Shown here: positions 8,968 through 18,122 of the stretch, piece by piece
How positions within the stretch are numbered: position 1 is the first letter of the stretch
Layout of the letters: every line of letters starts with the position of its first letter
Assembly: GCA_026388315.1 (NCBI GenBank)
Contig: JAPLKA010000058.1
Location: 1 to 64,000, forward strand
Reading direction: 5' to 3'
Source: Pseudomonadota bacterium
GTDB taxonomy: Bacteria > Desulfobacterota > Syntrophorhabdia > Syntrophorhabdales > Syntrophorhabdaceae
Length of the DNA stretch: 64,000 bases
The notes under the pieces: generated by a model
The model's database searches: none
What the model was told of the DNA's origin: nothing
What the model saw: only the letters and a program-made list of their open reading frames with translations
Program-made: the position numbers and the translations under genes

Positions 8968-9185
8968 TCACGTGGGCCTTTCGAGGAATAGTAGTTTAAG
9001 CAAATTTGTGCTTGATTATCATTATCGCATAATTCCTTATGAAGTTAAGATAAATTAGCTAATTCAGGCCGTTTAGCAGTTTGAAAGCCGCTATGAAAGC
9101 TAAAATGCTGTCTGCGTGGATTACGGGAAGCTGTACTTACTGCCTGTTTTCCTTTTGTCTGTTTTTCCGCATATCCATTTCCCAC

Positions 9186-10130
9186 CTAATATATATCATT
9201 AACTTTTTTCAGCATTTGGTAACCGTAGGCAAGATGATAAAAATGCCCTTGGCCTTCAATAAGATTGAGATGGACATCTTTGGCGGTAAGGGCTAAATAC
9301 TCGCTGAATTGTTGGGGAATAAAAATGTCCGCTGTACCTTGGTAAACTTCTATGTGGATGTCGATATCAGCAAGGTTGAAGCCCCATTCCTTATACACTG
9401 TTTGAGCATCATAGGCCGGTCCTTCGGCCCCATGACGAAAGAGTTCCTGAAAGTCACGCATGAACAGGTATTGTAAATCTGGGAGCTTGAACAGTTCTTT
9501 ATCGGCAGGGCACAAGCTGGAATCAAACATTTTCGCAAAAGATTTTGGACTTTTCATGACCTTCTGCATTATCCCGAGGAGAGAAAAGGGAATCTCAAAG
9601 AGCTGCAGGGGCAAATGCGTGCCGAGCTCTGCGTAGAGACGATCCATGGCGCCCAGATGTCTTACCATTTCTTGATCTTGATAAAGGGGCATAGCGCAAG
9701 CCAGATCCACGACGCAGCGCAGGCGGTCAGGGATAGCAAAGGCGCTGGCCATAAGGGCAGGCCCACCACCGGAGATGCCGATAGCCCCAAAGGTATGGAT
9801 TCCGAGCTCGTCAGCCAGATCGGCCATGTTTTGCGCGTATTCCAGGATGGTCCATCCGTGGCGAAAATCCGATTGGGCAACTCCAGGACGATCCGGGGCA
9901 ATGATGCGAAAGCCGTGCTTCCGGCCGGGATTATGGAGGAGCATGCCGTGGACATGGGAACCTGTCCCGTGGTAGAAAAAAAGAGGGCGCCCCTGAGGAT
10001 CTCCATATTCATGGAACGCCAGCTTCGTTCCCTGCCGCGTCGTATGGAATTGCACCGCTTTTTCCAGCTCCTCTAATTCGTCCTTGGACAGGATGCTCAA
10101 TTCCTCATCATTGTCGATGCTTTCATGCAT
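9186..10130 (-). CDS. Alpha/beta-fold hydrolase
   Basis: A 314-residue hydrolase with the alpha/beta fold. It shows an oxyanion-region HGTGS, the nucleophile elbow GISGGG (Ser), an Asp near GTADIFIP and the catalytic His in GQGHFYHL near the C-terminus. An acidic helix-forming leader precedes the domain (about 1-35). The substrate is unknown; ester, lactone or epoxide substrates are all possible for this family. An ATG exists at 10145, but the one at 10130 is preferred because GGAGG lies 8 nt before it. It is flanked by non-coding spacers on both sides and is probably monocistronic. Confidence 0.8.
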   Translation of the reverse strand: MHESIDNDEELSILSKDELEELEKAVQFHTTRQGTKLAFHEYGDPQGRPLFFYHGTGSHVHGMLLHNPGRKHGFRIIAPDRPGVAQSDFRHGWTILEYAQNMADLADELGIHTFGAIGISGGGPALMASAFAIPDRLRCVVDLACAMPLYQDQEMVRHLGAMDRLYAELGTHLPLQLFEIPFSLLGIMQKVMKSPKSFAKMFDSSLCPADKELFKLPDLQYLFMRDFQELFRHGAEGPAYDAQTVYKEWGFNLADIDIHIEVYQGTADIFIPQQFSEYLALTAKDVHLNLIEGQGHFYHLAYGYQMLKKVNDIY

Positions 10131-10145
10131 GATAATAGCCTCCAT

Positions 10146-10617
10146 AAATGTTCATTGATATAAGGCATTGCTTTTTTACAGTTTAAGTATACGGTGTTGT
10201 AAATCTATATGTCAACGGGAAGAAGGCGGCAACAATGAATTACCATTTGCAATGGAGCATCATGCGTGTGAGATGCAAAGGCATAGTTTCAGGAAGACGG
10301 AGTCCACGTGCACTGAAAATTGGCTGGCAACCAGTGCTATACCCATAATGTGCAGTATTTGTGAAGGTAAAAATGGAATTTACCTATTATTCTCGACATC
10401 TACAAGTCGCGCATAGGGCCTTTTGGCTTCAGTCGTGAATTACGAGAAAAAATGTTGGTTTTATGAACAGCATTTTGGATACAGATAACAAGACCCCAAT
10501 GCTTTTTTAAATTGCTTCAAAAACAGCACTTTAAACCGTAAAATAGGCCATTTTCAATACATAAAACTACCTATTTCAATTAGGTTGGTTTGGTCCGACC
10601 CCGATTGCCGACAGTGA
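10146..10617. other. Intergenic region without recognisable genes
   Basis: About 470 bp of AT-rich sequence between the hydrolase and nitroreductase genes. No convincing gene, RNA or hairpin terminator was seen. Confidence 0.45.
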
Positions 10618-11139
10618 TCACCGGTAACCGTTGTATTTTATCTTTCCGTACTCGAGTTGTTCGAAGGGGACCGGCGTTTTTGTTTCCGCGGGATAACCCA
10701 TACTGATCAGGCACTCTACCCGCAAGTGGTCGGGTATGCCGAGGAGTTCCTGAATATAGCTCTCCGAAGTCTTTTCCACGGCGTGAAACCTGTTTCTGAC
10801 CTGAATCCAGCATGTTCCAAGACCTAATGAATGAGCTGTAAGCTGTACAACAATTGAGGTGATGGAGCAATCCTCCACCCATACGTCCGACTTTGTCTCA
10901 TCTCCGCAGACCACGATACACAGCGCCGCATCTTTAAGGAAAGTTGACCCGTGCTCTTTTGCATGGGAAAGCCGGCGGAGCAGTTCGCGATCGTCAACAA
11001 ATATAAAGGTCCATGGATTGTTGCCACGTGATGAGGGGCAGCGGAGCAGGGCCTCCTTGAGGATATCCACCAAGCCTTTATCAATCCCCTTTTTCTCATA
11101 TTGCCTTATGCTGCGCCTGGTTCTGAGAATCTCGATCAT
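10618..11139 (-). CDS. Nitroreductase-family flavoprotein
   Basis: A 173-residue FMN-dependent oxidoreductase. The start MIEILRTRRSIRQYEKK carries the RRSxRxY FMN-phosphate motif. PSSRGNNPWTFIFVDD and GLGTCWIQVRNR are the other typical segments, and MGYPAE near the end closes the fold. The size fits the short nitroreductase group, which reduces quinones, nitro groups or other small acceptors using NAD(P)H. The substrate cannot be assigned. The open frame extends 31 codons further upstream, but GGGAGG positioned 6-8 nt before the ATG at 11139 marks the real start. Confidence 0.85.
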   Translation of the reverse strand: MIEILRTRRSIRQYEKKGIDKGLVDILKEALLRCPSSRGNNPWTFIFVDDRELLRRLSHAKEHGSTFLKDAALCIVVCGDETKSDVWVEDCSITSIVVQLTAHSLGLGTCWIQVRNRFHAVEKTSESYIQELLGIPDHLRVECLISMGYPAETKTPVPFEQLEYGKIKYNGYR

Positions 11140-11653
11140 TGTCTGCCTCCCGTCGAATCGTGTAGTCTGATGTAGACATGATATAGCATTTTCAGAGAAT
11201 TGCAACTGGTATAAACAGAGGTGTCGAGACAAAATAGAAATGACTTGTGTCCTTAACCTTTTTCTTTAAGCAATCATACGTGGAGCCCCAAGGTGGTTAC
11301 GGAGGGTTTCCAAATTGTTTCGCTTTCAATTACGGTGACAACGTTTTCGTGCAAAATCTCTGGCGCCAGTTCAGCATCTATATCTACTACCGGGGAATAT
11401 TTAGATACATAATCTCTATTTCGTATTGGCTTCAAATGTTTCAAGAAATGAACTGGAGGACAACGAAAATAGAAATACACGTCCAATTTTCCATCTATAA
11501 GAAATTTACACAATTAGCTTGACAAGCCCCCCCCCGTAAAAATAAAGTGATAGTTAAAATAATAAAGTATGTTTTAATTTATTCCTTGACATTTAATTTT
11601 AGTTCCACCATACTTTTATCGGGGTTAGAATCTCCTTAGGCAAGGGGGTTAGA
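11140..11653. other. Intergenic region upstream of the XRE-cupin regulator
   Basis: About 510 bp between divergent genes. It contains a C9 homopolymer tract near 11527 and the promoter described at 11586-11614. Two overlapping short frames on opposite strands (11247-11522 and 11274-11513) lack ribosome sites and family resemblance. Confidence 0.45.
11586..11614 (+). promoter_or_regulatory. Likely sigma-70-type promoter of the regulator/liv module
   Basis: TTGACA (11586-11591) is a perfect -35 box. A weak -10 (catact, 11609-11614) follows after 17 bp. It sits 40 bp upstream of the XRE-cupin start and is the only good promoter seen before the 9-kb plus-strand cluster. Confidence 0.5.
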
Positions 11654-12226
11654 ATGAGAGACAGTATTCAGGAATTGCGGATTCTCGGTGGCAAGATCAA
11701 GGCCCTCCGGCTCAGCAGGAAGTTTAAGCTTTCCGATCTTTCTGAACATTCATCATGTACAAGCGCCCATATCTCGCAAATCGAGCGGGGTCTGGTAAGT
11801 CCATCCATATCGGTTCTGAAAAATATTTCCAACGCCCTTGGGGTTCGCCTCGTAGACCTGTTTATCACTGATGACCATCAAGAAGATGATGTCGTTGTAA
11901 GAAGCGATCATGGGTACGAAATACGCTACCCGCAAGGAGATTCGTCTATCTATCTTCTTGTTAAGCACCTTGATGGTAAGTTCATGGAACCGCTGATAAA
12001 GATACTGAAACCGAAGGAAGGCAGCGACGGCCTCTATTCCCACAGCGGCAGTCAGGAATTCGGATATGTGCTTTCGGGAGAATTCGATCTAATGATTGAG
12101 GAGAATGTGTACACCTTGAGGAAGGGTGACAGTTTTTATTTTAACTCAAGCCGGCCTCATGGGTTCGTCAACAATGGAGAGGAAGTGGCAGAGATACTGT
12201 GGGTAATCAGCCCACCAACCTACTAA
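11654..12226 (+). CDS. XRE-family regulator with C-terminal cupin sensor
   Basis: A 190-residue transcription factor. Residues about 10-65 form an XRE/Cro helix-turn-helix (IKALRLSRKFKLSDLSEHS, then TSAHISQIERGLVSPSIS). Residues about 110-185 form a cupin barrel, recognised from SHSGSQEFGYVLSGEFDLMI and GDSFYFNSSRPHGFVN with His/Glu positions for metal or ligand binding. Such proteins sense a small molecule with the cupin and control nearby catabolic or transport genes. It stands first in the plus-strand cluster, 20 bp ahead of the solute-binding protein gene, so it probably controls that transporter (inference). A G-rich AGGGGG precedes the ATG. Confidence 0.9.
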   Translation: MRDSIQELRILGGKIKALRLSRKFKLSDLSEHSSCTSAHISQIERGLVSPSISVLKNISNALGVRLVDLFITDDHQEDDVVVRSDHGYEIRYPQGDSSIYLLVKHLDGKFMEPLIKILKPKEGSDGLYSHSGSQEFGYVLSGEFDLMIEENVYTLRKGDSFYFNSSRPHGFVNNGEEVAEILWVISPPTY

Positions 12227-12246
12227 ATAAACTTAAGGAGGGTTTT

Positions 12247-13548
12247 ATGAAAAGGTGCTCGTTGTTGTTCTTGGCTTTTGGCTTGGTATTATTATCGGCA
12301 TTTGCCGTATCGTCAGCAGAGGAAGACATTAAGGTCGGGGTTTTACACTCCCTGACAGGTCCATTCGCTCCGGCCGGTGGTCTTTCCGGACAAAGAGGTT
12401 CGTTGATCGCGATCGACATGATAAATGCAAGAGGAGGGGTAGCAGGGAAATATAAGGTAAAGGCTGTAGAGGCTGATGCCCAGAGCAACCCGGAAGTAGC
12501 GATCCGTGAAGCGGGGAGGCTTATATCTGTTGAAAAGGTACCTGTTATTGTCGGGGTTTTTTCAAGTTCCATTGCAGTGCCTCTCGCTCCGATTGCCGAT
12601 AAGAATAAGACCATCTTCTGGATCAGCATCGCCATTTCCGATAAAGTTCTTGAAGACAGACATCTGAAATATGTTTTTCGTATCCAGCCAATGGGTTCCC
12701 AGTGGGGTAACTCCTCCGTGGATATGCTGTCCGAGATTTACGGAAAACTCGGTTACAGCAAACCGAGCCAGGTAAAACTGGCTGTTGCTTATGAGGATGG
12801 ACCGTATGGAACGATCGTATCGAAGGCAAACCTCGACAGGGCAAAGAAATATCAGATGCCTGTAGGCCTTACCGAGGCTTACACCCATACTGCGAAAGAT
12901 CTCTCATCTTTGGTCCTTAAAGTAAAAAGGGCCAACCCTGATGTGATGCTCCATACCGGCTACTTCCCAGATGTGGTGCTCTTCCTCCGGCAGTCAAGAG
13001 AACTCGGTCTTAAGTGGAAAGGACTCATAGGCCATGGAGCTGGTTACGCCAATTTTCGTGAAATGGAAAAATCCCTGGGTAGGTCCATGGTCAACTATGT
13101 ATGCAATGTAGACCCTGCCCCTGCACAACTCCTTGATTTAAAAAAGCTTAAACCTGGCATAGGCGATTTGGTTGGTGAATTCCTGAAGAGGTACAAGGAA
13201 AAATATAAAGAATCCGACCCGGAAACCCACGCCACACAGGGATTTTCCCACGCATGGGTGCTCCTCAACAATGTTATGCCCCTGGCACTGGAGAAATACG
13301 GAAAGATCACACCGGATACGATACGGCAGGCAGCCCTCGAAATCGATATACCTGAGGGTGGAACACCAAGCGGCTATGGGGTTAAATTTGCGCCCCCCGA
13401 ACACAAGTACGCCGGGCAGAACCTGAGGTCTTATCCCGTGGTAAGCCAGTGGGTCAATGGCAAGGTGGAGATCGTATGGCCGGCAAGCTTGCGGACAGCC
13501 GAACCCAAGCTCCCGATACCCGCAGATTCTCCGTATGCGGTAAAATAG
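12247..13548 (+). CDS. livK: Branched-chain-amino-acid-type ABC transporter substrate-binding protein
   Basis: A 433-residue periplasmic type I binding protein of the Leu/Ile/Val (LivJ/K) family. The signal peptide is MKRCSLLFLAFGLVLLSAFA, cleaved near SSAEED. The start of the mature domain, IKVGVLHSLTGPFAP, is diagnostic, as are GGVAGKYKVKAVEADAQSNP and the VAYEDGPYGTIV hinge region. The ATG at 12247 follows an AGGAGGG site; longer upstream readings have no such site. It heads the liv transporter genes. In anaerobic aromatic degraders this family often carries aromatic acids or other carboxylates, so amino acids need not be the substrate here. The cluster context (alcohol and aldehyde oxidation genes) favours a non-amino-acid substrate (inference). 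Confidence 0.9.
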   Translation: MKRCSLLFLAFGLVLLSAFAVSSAEEDIKVGVLHSLTGPFAPAGGLSGQRGSLIAIDMINARGGVAGKYKVKAVEADAQSNPEVAIREAGRLISVEKVPVIVGVFSSSIAVPLAPIADKNKTIFWISIAISDKVLEDRHLKYVFRIQPMGSQWGNSSVDMLSEIYGKLGYSKPSQVKLAVAYEDGPYGTIVSKANLDRAKKYQMPVGLTEAYTHTAKDLSSLVLKVKRANPDVMLHTGYFPDVVLFLRQSRELGLKWKGLIGHGAGYANFREMEKSLGRSMVNYVCNVDPAPAQLLDLKKLKPGIGDLVGEFLKRYKEKYKESDPETHATQGFSHAWVLLNNVMPLALEKYGKITPDTIRQAALEIDIPEGGTPSGYGVKFAPPEHKYAGQNLRSYPVVSQWVNGKVEIVWPASLRTAEPKLPIPADSPYAVK

Positions 13549-13559
13549 TGTAAATGGAA

Positions 13560-13589
13560 CCGGAGGGCGTGGTAAAACCAGCCCTCCGG
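13560..13589 (+). terminator. Stable hairpin between livK and livG
   Basis: CCGGAGGGC (13560-13568) pairs perfectly with GCCCTCCGG (13581-13589), then attttaac follows. With a weak U tract it is more likely a partial terminator or RNA-stabilising hairpin that lets the binding protein be made in excess of the membrane parts, as in other ABC operons (inference). Confidence 0.6.
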
Positions 13590-13610
13590 ATTTTAACGAG
13601 AGGTTCGTTG

Positions 13611-14333
13611 ATGCTGCAAATAAAAGAGATTGTGAAAAACTTTGGTGGTGTACATGCGTTAAGAGATGTTTCCTTTTCGGTGGAGGAAGGCGAATTTGTA
13701 GGCCTCATCGGACCCAACGGTTCAGGTAAGACCACCCTTTTTAACGTCATATCCGGAGCATATAAACCCACATCCGGGCACGTGATATTCGAAGGTCATG
13801 ACATGACTGCCCTTACCCCTGATCGCATATGTCACGCGGGAATAACTCGCACCTTCCAAATTCCTCGACCCATCAAGGGCATGAGCATTCTGGACAACGT
13901 GCTCCTGGGTCTTGTTTTTGGCAATGCCGAGCGACCCAAGAAACATGCACGGGAAGCCATGAAGGATGAAGCAGTGAGACTTATCGACTTTGTAGGGCTA
14001 AAGCTCGATAAAGATGCCATGCCGGACAAACTTACCGCCGTTGACCTGAGAAAACTCGAACTGGCAAAGGCCTTGGCTACAAAGCCGAGACTCCTTCTGG
14101 CCGACGAAATCTTAAGTGGACTGAACCATGACGAACTGGGAGAGGCATCAACCGTCCTCAAAAAAATAAGGGAAGAGATGGGCATCACCATCATCTGGGT
14201 CGAGCATATACTCTCCGTTCTCATGAGTCTCGTGGATCGGGTGGTGGTCTTTGATTATGGACGGCTGATTGCAGACGGGACGCCTCAATTGATAGCAAAT
14301 GATGCGTGTGTACTGGAGGCATACCTTGGCTAA
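13611..14333 (+). CDS. livG: Branched-chain-type ABC transporter ATP-binding protein LivG
   Basis: A 240-residue cytoplasmic ATPase. It has Walker A GPNGSGKTT, the LivG-type ITRTFQIPRPIKGMSILDNV segment (Q-loop region) and Walker B LLLADEILSG. The H-loop is WVEHI. The usual LSGGQ signature is replaced by a divergent LTAVDLRKLELAKAL, while the D-loop keeps an unusual LNHDEL. The ATG at 13611 is chosen because of the nearby GAGAGG; an upstream in-frame ATG would start inside the hairpin. It pairs with LivF to power uptake through LivH/LivM. Confidence 0.88.
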   Translation: MLQIKEIVKNFGGVHALRDVSFSVEEGEFVGLIGPNGSGKTTLFNVISGAYKPTSGHVIFEGHDMTALTPDRICHAGITRTFQIPRPIKGMSILDNVLLGLVFGNAERPKKHAREAMKDEAVRLIDFVGLKLDKDAMPDKLTAVDLRKLELAKALATKPRLLLADEILSGLNHDELGEASTVLKKIREEMGITIIWVEHILSVLMSLVDRVVVFDYGRLIADGTPQLIANDACVLEAYLG

Positions 14334-14357
14334 GAATAAAGAAGGAAGGAAACTACC

Positions 14358-15062
14358 GTGTTAAGCGTTCAAAATGTCAGTGTTTTTTATGGTGAGTTTA
14401 AGGCGCTCTCCAATGTCTCCCTCGAGGTCAAGTCCAAACAGACTACTATTGTTCTCGGCCCGAATGGATCCGGAAAGACAACCCTTATGAAGGCTATCTC
14501 CGGACTTGAGCGGATACGGAGCGGCGAAATCTATCTCGATGGCGAGCGGGTCGACACGAAAGAGGCACATGAGATAGCAGCAACAGGAATAGCCCTTGTG
14601 CCCGAGGGGGGGAGACTCTTTCCCGGCCTGAGCGTGTACGAGAACCTGAAGATAGGGAGCTACATCCCGAGGGTGCGGAAGCAGTTCCAGGAATCCCTGG
14701 ACGAGGTCTTCTTTCTCTTTCCGAGACTGAAGGAGAGGCAGACACAGATAGCCGGATCCATGAGTGGTGGCGAACGGCAGATGCTTGCCGTAGCGCGAAG
14801 TCTTATGTCAAAACCGAAGCTTCTCATACTCGATGAGCCCTCGGCTGGGTTGGCCCCAAAGGTAATCCAGGGCATCTTCAACTTCGTGGAGCAGATCAAG
14901 GAACGGGGATACTCCATCCTTATGGTGGAGCAGAATGCCGTCAAGGCTTTACAGCTTGCAAACTACGCATATCTTTTCGAATCCGGCAAACTGGTATTCG
15001 AGGGCGGCAAAGAGGAGTTCGACAAGAACGAGTATATCAGGAAAGCTTACCTCGGCATTTAG
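14358..15062 (+). CDS. livF: Branched-chain-type ABC transporter ATP-binding protein LivF
   Basis: A 234-residue ATPase. Walker A is GPNGSGKTT, the signature is MSGGERQML, Walker B is LLILDEPSAGLAP and the H-loop lies in ILMVEQNA, with the LivF-typical LVPEGGRLFPGLSVYENL. It starts at GTG (14358) after a GAAGGAAGG ribosome site. It lies 24 bp after livG and 8 bp before livH, clearly in the same transcript. Confidence 0.92.
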   Translation: MLSVQNVSVFYGEFKALSNVSLEVKSKQTTIVLGPNGSGKTTLMKAISGLERIRSGEIYLDGERVDTKEAHEIAATGIALVPEGGRLFPGLSVYENLKIGSYIPRVRKQFQESLDEVFFLFPRLKERQTQIAGSMSGGERQMLAVARSLMSKPKLLILDEPSAGLAPKVIQGIFNFVEQIKERGYSILMVEQNAVKALQLANYAYLFESGKLVFEGGKEEFDKNEYIRKAYLGI

Positions 15063-15070
15063 GGGATACT

Positions 15071-15938
15071 ATGGGTGAACAACTACTAAACGCACTTATC
15101 AACGGAATATTGCTTGGGGGGGTTTTTGCACTCCTTGCACTCGGCCTCAATCTCATCTTCGGGGTCGTCAAGATCATTCACCTCGCTTACGGTCAATTCG
15201 TCATGATGGGGTTCTACATAATTTACATGTTCTACGAGCAGTTAGGGCTGCCCATCTTTCTCGCCATCTTTCTCGCCATCGTAGTGATGGGACTCGTCGG
15301 GTTCCTGACCCAGTTTGTGGTCATCAGACCCCTCCTGACTGCACTGCGACTCAATCAGCTCCTTGCGCTCGCAAGCCTGATCATAATCTTCGAAAACTTC
15401 GCCCTCTTTGTATGGGGGGCGGATTACCGGGGCATTCCCTTTGACCTCCCCGTCATCGAGATCAGTAACATTTTCATCAGAACCTCCAGTTTCATTGCCT
15501 TCATCGGGGCCCTGGTAGTCATGGGACTGCTTTATCTCTTCCTCAACAAAACCTATCTTGGTCTGGCAATCAGGGCTGTTGCCCAGGACACTGAGGTTGC
15601 AAAACTCATGGGTATTAACCCCAAAATGGTCTACTATGTGACTATGATGCTGGGGGGGAGTCCTCACGGCTATTGTAGCCGCCTTCTTTGTTCCCATCTA
15701 TACCGTTCATCCCCATTTTGGCTCGGCCTTTACCCTGACCGCATTTATTATCGTGGTACTGGGCGGTATGGGCAACCTCCTTGGCGGTTTCATCGCTGCT
15801 TTTCTCATCGGGATCATCACTTCTGTGGCTGCGGTACTTACTTCAACTGAAATTGCCGAGATAGTCGTTCTCGTTATCTTCATTCTCGTCATGCTCATAC
15901 GGCCGCAAGGCATCCTCGGAACAGGGGTGTCGTCATGA
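15071..15938 (+). pseudogene. livH: Branched-chain-type ABC permease LivH, frameshifted by one extra G
   Basis: The first 195 codons encode a normal LivH permease (LLNALINGILLGGVFALLAL, NLIFGVVKIIHLAYGQFVMM, LAIRAVAQDTEVAKLMGIN). At a run of seven G (15652-15658) the frame breaks and the following residues lose all similarity until a stop at 15850. Removing one G restores MLGGVLTAIVAAFFVPIY, then an excellent permease C-terminus (VVLGGMGNLLGGFIAAFLIG, IRPQGILGTG). The restored frame ends at 15938 with the usual 4-nt overlap with livM; total 288 residues. Given perfect conservation on both sides, a homopolymer sequencing error is more likely than real decay. A phase-variable or slippery G tract is the alternative. 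Confidence 0.85.
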
Positions 15939-16900
15939 ACTGCGCGGGAAAGATCGGAAAAGTGGTACCGGCTGTCCTCTTCGTGTGTCTCGTAATCCTG
16001 CCCATGTTGCCAATCTCAACGTATATAATCAACGTGGTGACCATTATCTTCATCTGGTCCCTTGTGGCCACCGCCTGGTCCTTTATGGGCCGCTTTTACC
16101 TTGTCTCTCTGGGACACGGGGCTTTCATGGGAACGGGGGCCTATGTCACCGTCCTCCTTTTTAATAATTTTGGGCTCTCGCCCTGGATAGGCATGTTTGC
16201 GGGAGGCGCGGCGGCCTGTTTCATGGGGGCTGTCCTCGGGTATGCATGCTTTCGCTTCGGTGTAATCGGAGACTATTTTGCCTTGGTCACCCTCGCCGTG
16301 GCTGAACTGGTGGCACTCCTTGTTGTAGCTTTCAGGGAAGTGACGGGTGGGTCTCTGGGCCTGACAGTCAAATCCGTGGGGACGTCGCCCTGGCTTTTCC
16401 AGTTTGATAATAGAATCTACTTTTACTATATCGCCCTCGTGGCTCTTTGCCTTGTCCTCTTTGTCTGGCGGTTGATTGACAGGAGCGACATGCGAAAAGC
16501 CCTGATGGCGATCGGCGAGGACGAACTTGCCGCATCTTCCCTTGGAGTCAATATCATCAAGAACAAGATGGCCATTACCATGATCAGTACGTTCTTCACC
16601 GCCCTGGGGGGTACTATCTACGCTCAGTATCTCCTTTATCTATCCCCTGAGACCGTCTGCGGGGTGGGGATGTCCCTTTCCATCCCCTTCAAGGCTATTC
16701 TGGGAGGTATGTTCACTCTCTGGGGACCCTTCATAGGTTCGGCCATTATCGTCTCCCTCGAAGAGTATATAAGGGCAGCCTATGGCGGAACGTACACAAG
16801 CATATCTCAGATCATCTATGGTATCGCCCTGGTTGTTCTGATCATGTTTCTTCCAAAAGGGATCTTTGGTACCCTGAGGGAGAAATTTCAAAAAAAGTAA
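15935..16900 (+). CDS. livM: Branched-chain-type ABC permease LivM
   Basis: A 321-residue inner-membrane permease with about eight to ten hydrophobic segments. Typical LivM pieces are LVSLGHGAFMGTGAYVTVLL, the FRFGVIGDYFALVTLAVAEL loop, GGSLGLTV and, near the end, GGMFTLWGPFIGSAII and LPKGIFGTLREKF. It overlaps the restored livH stop by 4 nt (ATGA) and completes the five-part importer. The next gene (Fe-alcohol dehydrogenase) starts 16 bp later after a GGAGG site, so transport and metabolism genes look co-transcribed. Confidence 0.92.
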   Translation: MNCAGKIGKVVPAVLFVCLVILPMLPISTYIINVVTIIFIWSLVATAWSFMGRFYLVSLGHGAFMGTGAYVTVLLFNNFGLSPWIGMFAGGAAACFMGAVLGYACFRFGVIGDYFALVTLAVAELVALLVVAFREVTGGSLGLTVKSVGTSPWLFQFDNRIYFYYIALVALCLVLFVWRLIDRSDMRKALMAIGEDELAASSLGVNIIKNKMAITMISTFFTALGGTIYAQYLLYLSPETVCGVGMSLSIPFKAILGGMFTLWGPFIGSAIIVSLEEYIRAAYGGTYTSISQIIYGIALVVLIMFLPKGIFGTLREKFQKK

Positions 16901-16916
16901 CTAACGGAGGTGTACC

Positions 16917-18095
16917 GTGAATAAGGCATTTAGTGAAATTGAAAAGACAAGCATTTTCTTTTCCCCCAACAAGGTGATTCTTGGCAAGGGTGCTGCCCAG
17001 CAGGCGGGATCTGAAGTAAAAGCCCTCGGGGGCAAAAAGGTCCTTATCGTTACAGATCCCGGTGTGGTTCGGGCAGGGCTGGTTCAGGTGATACTTGATG
17101 CCCTCAAGAGCCAGGGCATCAAGTATGAGGTCTTCGATAAGGTGGAACCGGAACCCCCTGCAAGGGTGGTAGATGCAGGCGCTCAAGCAGCTATTGACAA
17201 CAAATGTGACACAATCGTAGGCTTTGGAGGCGGAAGTTCCCTCGACGTGGCAAAAGGTGTCTCCATCGTTGCCACAAACAAAGGGAAGGTACTCGACTAC
17301 ACAGGCATCGACATGGTTCCAAAACGCGGTATTCCTAAGATACTTATTCCTACCACAGCAGGGACAGGAAGCGAGGTGACCCGGGTCTTCGTAGTTACCG
17401 ATGAAACGGATAATACAAAGAAGGTTATCTATACGAACTATAACCTCGCTGAGGTGGGCCTTCTCGATCCCATGCTGACCCTTTCCATGCCTCCTTCCGT
17501 GACAGCAGACACCGGCTTCGACGCCCTGGTTCATGCAGTCGAATCCTATGTCTCGGTTAATACCACCCCCTTTGCGGAGGTGCTGGCCCTTCAGGCGATC
17601 AGTCTCATTGCTCATAACCTCCCCATAGCTTACTCCAAGGGCACGAATGTTCAGGCGAGATACAATATGCTTTTTGCAGCCTCCATTGCCGGTATGGCCT
17701 TTACAAGCGGCGGCCTCGGGGCAGTGCACGGTCTTTCCTATCCTCTTGGCACCGACTTTCATATGGCCCATGGAAAGTCAAATGCTATTATGCTCCCCCA
17801 CATTGTAAATTTCAATTTCATGGGGAACATGGAGAAGTACGCACGAATTGCTGAGACCATGGGAGAAAACATTCAAGGCCTTTCCCCCTACGAGGCAGCC
17901 AAGAAGTCCGTGGATGCAATCAAGGGCCTGCTGAATATTGTCAACATTTCGTACAAACTCAGAGATTATGGTGTAAAGAAAAGCGATCTGTCAAAGCTTG
18001 TAGAGGGCGGACTAAAACAGGCGAGACTCTTTATTCCCAATCCGAGAGACCCATCCGAGAAAGACGTAAGGCAGATTTACGAAGCAGCATTATAG
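16917..18095 (+). CDS. Iron-containing (group III) alcohol dehydrogenase
   Basis: A 392-residue NAD(P)-dependent dehydrogenase. The nucleotide-binding motif is GFGGGSSLDVAKG, followed by the family signature TTAGTGSEVTRV. The metal site is formed by DTGFDALVHAVESYVS (Asp/His), GAVHGLSYPLGTDFHMAHG (His) and the following His region. It interconverts an alcohol and an aldehyde or ketone; which one is not predictable. It starts at GTG (16917) with GGAGG upstream. Its position between the liv importer and an aldehyde:ferredoxin oxidoreductase suggests that an imported alcohol is oxidised to an aldehyde and then to an acid (inference). Confidence 0.92.
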   Translation: MNKAFSEIEKTSIFFSPNKVILGKGAAQQAGSEVKALGGKKVLIVTDPGVVRAGLVQVILDALKSQGIKYEVFDKVEPEPPARVVDAGAQAAIDNKCDTIVGFGGGSSLDVAKGVSIVATNKGKVLDYTGIDMVPKRGIPKILIPTTAGTGSEVTRVFVVTDETDNTKKVIYTNYNLAEVGLLDPMLTLSMPPSVTADTGFDALVHAVESYVSVNTTPFAEVLALQAISLIAHNLPIAYSKGTNVQARYNMLFAASIAGMAFTSGGLGAVHGLSYPLGTDFHMAHGKSNAIMLPHIVNFNFMGNMEKYARIAETMGENIQGLSPYEAAKKSVDAIKGLLNIVNISYKLRDYGVKKSDLSKLVEGGLKQARLFIPNPRDPSEKDVRQIYEAAL

Positions 18096-18122
18096 CATTC
18101 TTTGCCCAGGAGGAAGAGAACA

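Noticed and set aside
11274-11513. Small minus-strand gene (79 codons)
   Set aside because: Composition looks plausible, but there is no ribosome site, no family resemblance and an overlapping frame on the other strand.
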